NCBI GenBank assembly: GCA_005779525.1
Contig: SXIZ01000234.1
Span: forward strand, 1 to 7,272
Source: Methylococcaceae bacterium
GTDB taxonomy: Bacteria; Pseudomonadota; Gammaproteobacteria; Methylococcales; Methylomonadaceae
Length of the DNA: 7,272 nucleotides
Reading direction: 5' to 3'
Below the pieces are notes generated by a model that was not told the origin of the DNA, ran no database searches, and saw only the letters and a program-made list of their open reading frames with translations. Below, in pieces: positions 1 through 5,139 of the stretch. The position numbers and the translations under genes are program-made. Each line of letters starts with the position of its first letter. Position 1 is the first letter of the stretch.

Positions 1-26
1 GTTACCGCTGATGTCTTGCGCTCCTC

Positions 27-119
27 GTAGTTATCGGGGGGTGACAAAAGGGGCGTCCTGCCCCTTTGCCACCTTGCGGCATCCATGCCGCAACCCGTTG
101 GGCTCAACCCGATAACTAC
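27..119. repeat. Multi-hairpin palindromic element (REPIN/BIME-like)
   Basis: Seen directly: a perfect 12-bp inverted repeat GTAGTTATCGGG (27-38) / CCCGATAACTAC (108-119) encloses two strong hairpins. Hairpin A is an 8-bp stem, 47-54 with 60-67, loop GTCCT. Hairpin B is a 9-bp palindrome, 74-82 with 85-93. A weak third stem (97-100 with 105-108) abuts the closing arm. Both main hairpins share an apex pattern, GGC-R-TCC-(A)-TGCC. Less perfect complementarity continues outward, with TTACCGC at 2-8 matching GCGGTAA at 133-139, so the full unit may span about 1-140. Known: REP sequences mobilised by RAYT transposases are short hairpins next to a GTAG-type tetranucleotide, and two inverted REPs form a REPIN or BIME. 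Inferred: this is such a non-autonomous element. A structured RNA is an alternative. No transposase is visible here. Confidence 0.6.
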
Positions 120-315
120 TGCGGTGCTCGACGCGGTAAACGGGGTTAAAACTCGTTCACCGTAAACCAGAAAAATAGTTTGACTACGTGTAAATATCTC
201 AAGATATGAATTGCGTGCTTACCCGACTGAAGTAAATTGACTGAGTACTACGGCAGTACTTTCTTGAGTAGCTTAAAATTTAAGCAATACATCGCTTTAG
301 CCAACGCGTAATGCT
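120..315. other. Non-coding stretch with small palindromes, downstream of soxA
   Basis: I see no credible gene here, and none in the whole of 1-315. Three small dyads occur: ATATCT-CA-AGATAT at 194-207; AGTACT-ACGGC-AGTACT at 244-260; and GCTTAAA-A-TTTAAGC at 271-285. Read on the minus strand they lie just past the soxA stop codon. None is followed by a convincing U-tract, so I do not call a rho-independent terminator. They could stabilise the 3' end of the soxYZA transcript or be unrelated. Confidence 0.45.
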
Positions 316-1152
316 TTATTTTCGAGTACTGGGTCCGTTTAAAGCAATTCCATTACTTTGGTAGCTCAGATAATATTCTAGATTTCTAAGCGGTTCGCTT
401 TGGGCTGGAATTAATGGAATACGTAGTAATACCAAACAATCGATAAAGCGGCGATGTAAGGTACCTAATTCCCCCCACAACATGCGATAGGTAGGCCAGT
501 GAGCAGTATGTCCGAGCATGGGGCTGAGCACTTCCGAGCGTAGTTGTTTACCTGCATTTTGGGTATGACAGCTATAACAGGAGAAATTTAATTGGCCTTG
601 ACGTTTATAGTAATAGTCTTTGCCTTGGTTATAGGCGGCTAGGGCGCGCGGGTCATCCGTCGGAATCTCGGTGTGAATGACTTTACCGCGGGAGGTGCTG
701 GCCATATAGCCAGTAATACTCGCCATATCACCTTTTTGGTAGGGCAGAGGCGCTTCGCCGTGTTGTTGACGACAGTCGTTGATTGCAGTTTCCAAGGTCA
801 CAACTGTGCCACGTTGTTTATCCCATAAGGGGTAGCGTTGCGCTATTCCGATTCCACCCTGGGGAAAACAATCGGCATAATGTTTGCCGTTTTGGAAGGG
901 CCGTTCAAACAATACTTTGCCTTGTTCCAGTTGCGGTTCGTAGGGGGGAAATTCTTCAATCGCTAGCCAGGATTCGCGGCTAATGGGATCGATGGCATAC
1001 ACGCCATCGGCATAGTCCTGTAGGGTCAATTTTGGAAATAAGTTTTGGAAATAGCGGCGATTTTCTTGCAACTCCGTTTGCGGATCAGCAAGCGTTTGCG
1101 CAGATGGATTGAACAGCAGTAAGCCAAATAGCAAGGGCATTAGCGGATTCAT
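316..1152 (-). CDS. soxA: SoxA, c-type cytochrome subunit of the SoxAX thiosulfate-oxidising complex (mono-haem type)
   Basis: With SoxX, SoxA oxidatively couples thiosulfate to the SoxY cysteine in the periplasm. The 278-residue protein starts with a Sec-type signal peptide (hydrophobic residues about 4-15, likely cleavage near 20-23). One haem motif, CYSCH, sits at 192-196. Cys239, in the context RRFIDC, fits the conserved cysteine that in characterised SoxA proteins is the modified (persulfide) haem ligand. The N-terminal cytochrome-like half keeps only single cysteines, Cys95 and Cys127, and no CXXCH. This matches the mono-haem SoxA subgroup, in which they may form a disulfide. Length is normal for the family. 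The start overlaps the soxZ stop by 4 nt (ATGA at 1149-1152, minus strand), which implies translational coupling; a GAGG lies about 10 nt upstream. No soxX or soxB follows in the 315 bp available. Confidence 0.95.
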   Translation of the reverse strand: MNPLMPLLFGLLLFNPSAQTLADPQTELQENRRYFQNLFPKLTLQDYADGVYAIDPISRESWLAIEEFPPYEPQLEQGKVLFERPFQNGKHYADCFPQGGIGIAQRYPLWDKQRGTVVTLETAINDCRQQHGEAPLPYQKGDMASITGYMASTSRGKVIHTEIPTDDPRALAAYNQGKDYYYKRQGQLNFSCYSCHTQNAGKQLRSEVLSPMLGHTAHWPTYRMLWGELGTLHRRFIDCLVLLRIPLIPAQSEPLRNLEYYLSYQSNGIALNGPSTRK

Positions 1153-1460
1153 ACAATACTGGCCTCGGCGGTATCAGTATTCCCGAGATTGTCTTCCCAA
1201 CTGACTTGGATTTTATCTCCTTCAGCCCCGCCATTGAGCAAAAAGGCAAAGTAGGGATCTTTAGAAATACTGCCGCCTAAATCACTGGAGATAATAAAAT
1301 TGTCATTATGTTTGACGGTTAATTCTTTAATAAAGTGCGCCGGAATCACTTCACCCGTTTGTTTGTCTTTATTGCGTCCATTTTCCATGGGATGCGCGAT
1401 TAAAATGCGGATTTGAGTTTTGCCATCTAGGCGTTTTGTACGTATTTTGATACTCGACAT
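1149..1460 (-). CDS. soxZ: SoxZ, thiosulfate-oxidation carrier complex subunit
   Basis: SoxZ pairs with SoxY in the periplasm. It carries no cofactor but is needed to hold SoxY and present its swinging arm to the other Sox enzymes. The 103-residue length and all-beta composition are typical. Recognisable family segments are the N-terminal IKIRTK stretch, the HPMENGRNKD segment (about 23-32), the IPAHFIKELTV segment (about 39-49) and the C-terminal GDKIQVSWEDNLGN region. It has no signal peptide, as expected, because SoxZ is exported bound to Tat-targeted SoxY. The start lies 2 nt after the soxY stop and the end overlaps soxA by 4 nt, so the three genes form one operon. The only G-rich sequence upstream of the start is the GGCGG that also encodes the end of SoxY. 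Confidence 0.96.
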   Translation of the reverse strand: MSSIKIRTKRLDGKTQIRILIAHPMENGRNKDKQTGEVIPAHFIKELTVKHNDNFIISSDLGGSISKDPYFAFLLNGGAEGDKIQVSWEDNLGNTDTAEASIV

Positions 1461-1462
1461 GG

Positions 1463-1933
1463 TTAACCGCCACAGCCACCAATGGTGACTTTAACTTCTT
1501 GAAATGCTTTGTATAATTTGCCTTCAGAGGTCACAATTGCTAGCACCTCACTGGTCTCTGCCATCTTGATTCTGGCTGAAACCACGGGTTCTAAATCTGG
1601 AGATAATTTAAATTTTCCAGACAGCGGGGTAGGATTTTTTGTGACGAATATTGCTATATCGCTAACTTTAGCTAAAGTTGTACTGACCGTAATCGGGACA
1701 ACCGCACCGTTTTCCGCAATACGGGGCAACTTAAGTGTAATGGCTTCACTTTGGGTGATAGCAGCATCATTGTATAAATGTTTTAGCGTGGCGCTGAGCG
1801 GGCCGGGAGTAAAGTCCTCGGCAAGCCATGTCGCCTGTGCCGTCTGAGTCGCCAAGAGACTTCCGCCAAAAATCCCGGTCTGGAGGCCAGCCACAAGCGC
1901 TTGTTGTATAAATGTTCGACGATTACAATTCAT
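1463..1933 (-). CDS. soxY: SoxY, sulfur-carrier protein of the Sox system
   Basis: SoxY is the central periplasmic carrier: sulfur intermediates are bound to one cysteine near its C-terminus while SoxAX, SoxB and SoxCD act in turn. The 156-residue protein ends exactly in the hallmark GGCGG motif (residues 152-156, carrier Cys154). The N-terminus is a Tat signal, NRRTFIQQ at 4-11, followed by a hydrophobic stretch and an AQA cleavage site near residue 34. Cys154 is the only cysteine of the mature protein; the other, Cys3, lies in the signal. It is first in the soxYZA operon, and its upstream spacer is shared with a divergent aldolase-family gene. Length and features are ordinary for the family. 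The minus-strand ATG at 1931-1933 is supported by the complete Tat motif; a weak AGAAG lies about 8 nt upstream. Confidence 0.96.
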   Translation of the reverse strand: MNCNRRTFIQQALVAGLQTGIFGGSLLATQTAQATWLAEDFTPGPLSATLKHLYNDAAITQSEAITLKLPRIAENGAVVPITVSTTLAKVSDIAIFVTKNPTPLSGKFKLSPDLEPVVSARIKMAETSEVLAIVTSEGKLYKAFQEVKVTIGGCGG

Positions 1934-2022
1934 TCTGGTGACTTCTAAAGAGTTAAGCGTGGATGGTAATGTAGTAGAAACCCTTATTTATCGCAATTGA
2001 AACTTATCAATATCTATTCTTT
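1934..2022. promoter_or_regulatory. Divergent spacer between soxY and the aldolase gene, candidate soxYZA promoter
   Basis: This 89-bp AT-rich spacer must drive both directions if neither gene is read from further away. On the minus strand, TTGCGA (1991-1996) and TACATT (1968-1973) are 17 bp apart, each matching sigma-70 consensus at 4 of 6 positions, and would serve soxY. A short dyad, ATTGA-6-TCAAT at 1996-2011, overlaps or abuts the putative -35 and might be an operator. ArsR-family repressors control sox genes in some bacteria, but no regulator gene is visible here. The plus strand has no clear ribosome-binding site before the aldolase ATG. All of this is weak motif evidence. Confidence 0.3.
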
Positions 2023-2709
2023 ATGACCATTGAAACTAGCCATAACATTGCAAGCCCGCAAACAGAAGAGGGCGTTATTAAATATCAAGTGCAACATACT
2101 GCAGCTGAACTTGAAATACCCACTAAAGTATTCGCGCAATTAAGTAGTTGGCGTAGCTTACTCTTTAAACTGCAGTTGCTGGGGCAAAATCCTAATCTAT
2201 ACGGTGGACTGGCATACGGAAATATTAGTCACCGTATTGCTTGGGGGAATGATCAATTCTGGATTACTGCTACCCAGACCAGTCACTTGCCCATATTAAA
2301 CCCCAGTGATTATACCAAGGTTGTCAATGCTGAGCCCTTGGCGAATCTTTTGTTTTCCGAGGGGGAACGGCAACCTTCGTCCGAAGCGCTAACGCATGCT
2401 AGCGTTTATCAAGCCAATGCTCAAGCGAAGGCGGTGCTCCATGTGCACAGTCCTGCCATCTGGCGACAAACTGAAGCCTTGCAATTGGTACATACTGCCC
2501 GTCATGTGGCTTATGGCACTCCAGCGATGGCTTTTGCAGTGGCGGCGATGTTTAAACAAGGTTTATTGACGGAACAAGGGGTATTCACCATGTTAGGCCA
2601 TGAAGATGGTGTAGTGGTGTTTGCTGATAGCTTGGAAAATGCTGGATTATTGCTGATTAAAACGCTGACTAAAGCCATGGCGCTTGCTCCAGAACTCCTC
2701 TATGGCTAG
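2023..2709 (+). CDS. Class II aldolase/adducin-family protein
   Basis: Members of this fold are zinc-dependent aldolases, epimerases or dehydratases acting on sugar phosphates or related hydroxy-acids; the substrate cannot be told here. The 228-residue soluble protein shows the family metal site: a PSSEALTH segment with the likely catalytic Glu121, the HVH pair (His140, His142), and a GHEDG segment with His193. A GNIS segment at 67-70 and TATQTSH at 82-88 match the usual substrate-binding loops after helix 1. The first 30 residues precede the core; the EEGVIKY stretch looks, from memory, like a family feature, which supports the ATG at 2023 even though no Shine-Dalgarno sequence precedes it. 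It is the first gene of a same-strand group with grxC (74-nt gap) and an ATP-grasp protein. It is not the fructose-bisphosphate class II aldolase, which has a different fold. Confidence 0.85.
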   Translation: MTIETSHNIASPQTEEGVIKYQVQHTAAELEIPTKVFAQLSSWRSLLFKLQLLGQNPNLYGGLAYGNISHRIAWGNDQFWITATQTSHLPILNPSDYTKVVNAEPLANLLFSEGERQPSSEALTHASVYQANAQAKAVLHVHSPAIWRQTEALQLVHTARHVAYGTPAMAFAVAAMFKQGLLTEQGVFTMLGHEDGVVVFADSLENAGLLLIKTLTKAMALAPELLYG

Positions 2710-2721
2710 AATGACTCGAAT

Positions 2722-2753
2722 ACCTTCACCCTGCCAGCAGGATTTGCGAAGGT
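2722..2753 (+). repeat. Two-tier hairpin in the aldolase-grxC spacer
   Basis: ACCTTC (2722-2727) pairs with GAAGGT (2748-2753), and inside it CCTG (2730-2733) pairs with CAGG (2738-2741) around a CCAG loop. The two stems are separated by small asymmetric internal loops. No U-tract follows, so it is not a standard terminator. It may be an RNA-processing or mRNA-stability element within a shared transcript, or chance. Confidence 0.3.
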
Positions 2754-2783
2754 TGAGAGTTTATTAACCGCTTCGAGTTGTTT

Positions 2784-3047
2784 ATGTCAGAAATTATTAT
2801 GTATACCGCCAATTTGTGTCCTTATTGCACGATGGCAAAACGTTTATTACAGGGAAAAGGTGTTAGCTTTACTGAAATTAATGTCGATGCTGAACCTGGG
2901 ATGCGCGAAGCGATGATGCAAAAAACCAAACGCCGCACCGTGCCGCAAATTTATATTGGAGAACAGCATATTGGCGGGTTCGACGACCTTTATGCGCTGG
3001 ACCAAAAAAAACAGCTTGATCCCTTACTGGTCGCCTATAAAAACTAA
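2784..3047 (+). CDS. grxC: Glutaredoxin 3-type dithiol glutaredoxin
   Basis: This small cytoplasmic thiol-disulfide oxidoreductase uses glutathione to reduce protein disulfides or glutathione adducts. I place the start at the ATG at 2784 (87 residues) rather than the in-frame TTG at 2778. The ATG has a GAG six bases upstream and gives the usual Grx N-terminus, a short beta strand leading straight into the active site. The dithiol active site CPYC is at residues 12-15. The cis-proline loop TVPQIYIG and the glutathione-binding GGFDDL segment are both present, and the length is typical of bacterial GrxC. In many proteobacteria grxC sits beside secB or a rhodanese gene; here it lies between an aldolase-family gene and an ATP-grasp ligase, which is less usual. 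Confidence 0.93.
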   Translation: MSEIIMYTANLCPYCTMAKRLLQGKGVSFTEINVDAEPGMREAMMQKTKRRTVPQIYIGEQHIGGFDDLYALDQKKQLDPLLVAYKN

Positions 3048-3082
3048 GCGGTTAAAGCCTAAGGTTAGCGTTAAGTTTTGCT

Positions 3083-4018
3083 GTGAAGCTATTAATTTTT
3101 GAATACATCACTGGCGGAGGATTTAACGCACAGCCATTGCCAAGCTCTTTGTTGCAAGAAGGGGCGGCAATGCTCCAAGCTTTACTCGCGGATTGCCAAC
3201 GCCTGCCTGAGCTTACGGTTAAAGTGTTGCTGGAGACCCGTTGCCGCCAGTTGAGCGCTGGCTTTCCAGTGACTTCGGTCATTATTGAGCCGCAAGCTGA
3301 CGTGCTAGAGATATTCCGTGCAGAACTGTCGTGGGCGGAGCTGGTATGGATTATCGCGCCAGAATGCGATGGCATTTTGCAAAATTTAACGGAATTACTG
3401 TGCGAATTCAACGTGCGTTCGCTCGGTTGTGAAGTTGCCGCCGTGGCGTTAACCAGTCATAAATGGCGCACTTACCAGAAGCTTAAAGCCTTAGAGCTAC
3501 CCACCGTGTCTACCCAGTTACTGAGCGAAGCGCCATGTTTTAGTCCCGGTACCTGGGTAATCAAACCCATAGATGGGGTGGGTTCCACCCAGACTTGGCG
3601 GATAAGTCAGGCAGATGACTACGATGCCGTGCTCGCACAATTACCCAATCCTAGCAATTTTATCCTGCAACCCTTTATCGCTGGGCAAGTCGCCAGTCTT
3701 TCCTGCATTTTTGCTGCTGGCCAGGCCAGAATTTTAAGTGTCAATACGCAGGACATAGCTTTTGATGGCCTTCAAATTCAGTGGTTGGGTGCAGAAGTCG
3801 CTGCATTAAGCAAAACCGCTACCTACCAAAATTGGGTCGATACCTTAGCACAAGCTATTCCCGGATTATTTGGTTATGTCGGTATAGATTTTATCCACAG
3901 TGCTGCTGGGGATTATATTCTTGAAATCAACCCACGCTTGACCACCGCTTACGTCGGGATTTTTCCGACCTTGGGGATAAATGTCGTCGCCGAAGTCCTG
4001 CAAACTCTTGAGTGCTAG
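3083..4018 (+). CDS. ATP-grasp ligase, COG1821/MfnD-like
   Basis: ATP-grasp enzymes activate a carboxylate as acyl phosphate and join it to an amine or thiol. Of the 311 residues, the N-terminal pre-grasp domain carries an EYITGGG loop (7-13). The ATP-binding core shows Lys127 (SHKWRT), the second lysine with its loop KPIDGVGS (161-168), a QPF hinge (196-198) and the metal-binding EINPR segment (281-285). The N-terminus and the WAELVWIIAPECDGIL segment (84-99) resemble, from memory, COG1821 proteins. That group includes archaeal MfnD, the tyramine-glutamate ligase of methanofuran synthesis, and proteins encoded beside H4MPT-pathway genes in methylotrophs. The substrate assignment is inference. 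The start is a GTG, 35 nt after grxC, without a clear Shine-Dalgarno sequence; the conserved N-terminus and the lack of upstream in-frame starts support it. Confidence 0.8.
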   Translation: MKLLIFEYITGGGFNAQPLPSSLLQEGAAMLQALLADCQRLPELTVKVLLETRCRQLSAGFPVTSVIIEPQADVLEIFRAELSWAELVWIIAPECDGILQNLTELLCEFNVRSLGCEVAAVALTSHKWRTYQKLKALELPTVSTQLLSEAPCFSPGTWVIKPIDGVGSTQTWRISQADDYDAVLAQLPNPSNFILQPFIAGQVASLSCIFAAGQARILSVNTQDIAFDGLQIQWLGAEVAALSKTATYQNWVDTLAQAIPGLFGYVGIDFIHSAAGDYILEINPRLTTAYVGIFPTLGINVVAEVLQTLEC

Positions 4019-4174
4019 CGCATTGCAAATTACTAATTCAAATAATATTTTAGGTCTTTGCAAAATAGTTTTAGAATGTCTCAGTTAGACAGAGTAAATC
4101 CCTAGGTTTTTCGGGTTCAGCAATGTCTAGCGCTTTTCCATTCCGTGACAACAACAATAATTAGGTGAAGAACT
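4019..4174 (+). promoter_or_regulatory. Intergenic region with AT-rich dyad and ribosome-binding site
   Basis: This 156-bp AT-rich spacer probably separates two transcription units. A 7-bp inverted repeat TTGCAAA (4023-4029) / TTTGCAA (4057-4063) encloses 27 bp of mostly A/T. It follows the ATP-grasp stop codon by 4 bp, but the loop is too large for a confident terminator. A -10-like TAGAAT occurs at 4072-4077 without a good -35. A good Shine-Dalgarno, AGGTGA at 4163-4168, sits 6 nt before the membrane-protein ATG and is the clearest in the window. Confidence 0.4.
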
Positions 4175-4873
4175 ATGGGAATTTTTACAACGGGTGCAGG
4201 ACTTGAAATGTTATTACGCTGGGGGCACTTTTTAGCGGGTGTGGCCTGGATTGGTATGCTGTATTACTTTAACTTTGTGCAAATGGAGTATTTTAAAGAG
4301 GCCGATGCTGCCGCGAAATCGGATGTGATCCGTAAATTAGTGCCGCGCGCTTTGGGCTGGTTTCGTTGGGGGGCGGTGGCAACCTTACTGACTGGCTTAG
4401 GTATTTTTGCTGTTCGTGGCGGTGGCATGTCGGTCGATATTTATATTGGTGCATTCATTGGCATCATCATGTTTACCAATGTGTGGTTAATCATTTGGCC
4501 TAGCCAGAAAATTGTCGTGGCTTCCGCCGAACAAGTTGCCAATGGTGGCGGGCCGATAGCCGAAGTGGGAGAAGCACTAGCGCGCGCTGGTATCGCTTCA
4601 AGAACGAATGCGTTATTTTCCTTTCCGATGTTGTTTTTCATGGGATCTTCTGCGCATTACGCTCATACCTTCAGTCCTGCTGCTGTGATCGTTATTGGCA
4701 TCATTTTGCTGGCGATTGAATACAATGCGGCCTACAAAATGATTCAGCACTGGAATGTAGTAAAAAAATTACCCGCAGCTGGAATTATGGGACCGTTGGC
4801 AAGTGTCGTCGGGGTTGTACATGCAGGTCTAGGTTTGGCGGTAGTGTTATTTTTGTTGTTAGAAATGCTGTAA
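4175..4873 (+). CDS. Membrane protein of the PuuD/urate-oxidase N-terminal family, without cytochrome domain
   Basis: The 232-residue integral membrane protein has about six hydrophobic helices (roughly 13-34, 64-81, 88-108, 143-158, 165-185 and 205-231). Characteristic segments are RWGHFLAGVAWIG (15-27), NVWLIIWPSQK (102-112) and SRTNALFSFPMLFFM (142-156), with His18, Trp25, Asn102, Asn145 and Pro151 as likely conserved positions. These match the membrane half of the family annotated as urate hydroxylase PuuD (Pfam Urate_ox_N). Full PuuD adds a C-terminal cytochrome c domain. Here there is no CXXCH and the protein stops after the last helix, so urate oxidation should not be assumed; no purine-degradation genes are nearby. 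A haem- or quinone-linked redox role is a guess from family resemblance. The start has a strong Shine-Dalgarno. Confidence 0.8.
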   Translation: MGIFTTGAGLEMLLRWGHFLAGVAWIGMLYYFNFVQMEYFKEADAAAKSDVIRKLVPRALGWFRWGAVATLLTGLGIFAVRGGGMSVDIYIGAFIGIIMFTNVWLIIWPSQKIVVASAEQVANGGGPIAEVGEALARAGIASRTNALFSFPMLFFMGSSAHYAHTFSPAAVIVIGIILLAIEYNAAYKMIQHWNVVKKLPAAGIMGPLASVVGVVHAGLGLAVVLFLLLEML

Positions 4874-4883
4874 CTTAGCCTTA

Positions 4884-4941
4884 TAGAGCTTTTTTTGATT
4901 ATTGGAGGAGGCTAAACTCTCCTCCAATTCTACAAGCTCTA
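4884..4941. repeat. Nested inverted repeat downstream of the membrane protein
   Basis: An inner perfect 10-bp stem, ATTGGAGGAG (4901-4910) with CTCCTCCAAT (4919-4928), has an 8-nt loop. It is enclosed by an outer perfect 8-bp repeat, TAGAGCTT (4884-4891) with AAGCTCTA (4934-4941). A T-tract (4890-4896) lies on the left shoulder between the two arms, before the strong hairpin rather than after it, so the classic plus-strand terminator order is not met. On the minus strand the hairpin is followed by A residues. It starts 11 bp past the stop codon of the membrane-protein gene and probably marks the transcript end or protects the 3' end. Confidence 0.5.
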
Positions 4942-5139
4942 GCCGAGCTCAGCTAAAACATTTTGTTCCAGTTGGCCATATCGCTGAAACCTCATGCTCT
5001 CGCTTGATTGATAAGCATAATAATTATTCAGCAAGTTTTCACCCCCTAAAATGCTATTATTTCTGTGCATCCAGGTATGCAAACCGGAAATACTCGCGCT
5101 ACAATCCCATCCTGACTTAACCACCTATACGCTTGTAGT
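4942..5139 (+). promoter_or_regulatory. Upstream region of nadK, no clear promoter
   Basis: This AT-rich leader presumably holds the nadK-recN promoter. The TATTAT at 5055-5060 matches the -10 consensus at 5 of 6 positions but has no -35 at proper spacing. AATAATTATT (5019-5028) is a perfect 10-bp palindrome. I see no strong Shine-Dalgarno before the nadK ATG. Short open frames on both strands here show no family features. Confidence 0.3.

Noticed and set aside
27..119. Integron attC site, group II intron end or tRNA gene
   Set aside because: No attC core-site consensus, no domain V-like motif and no tRNA T-loop or anticodon arm could be found; the layout fits inverted REP hairpins better.
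244..285. Palindromes as a rho-independent terminator for soxYZA
   Set aside because: Stems are short and AT-rich, and no U-tract follows on the minus strand.
783..983. 66-codon plus-strand open frame opposite soxA
   Set aside because: Antisense to conserved SoxA coding sequence, no start signals or motif.
1509..1847. 112-codon open frame on the plus strand opposite soxY
   Set aside because: Lies fully antisense within a confidently identified soxY, with no recognisable domain and no ribosome-binding site; a frame shadow.
2778..2783. Upstream TTG as the grxC start
   Set aside because: The ATG at 2784 gives the standard glutaredoxin N-terminus and has better spacing to an upstream GAG.
3052..3411. 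119-codon minus-strand open frame opposite the ATP-grasp gene
   Set aside because: Ser-rich low-information translation antisense to a conserved gene; no family features.
4902..5124. Short open frames on both strands between the membrane protein and nadK
   Set aside because: The plus-strand frame begins at a TTG inside a hairpin and both translations look random, with no ribosome site; treated as non-coding leader.
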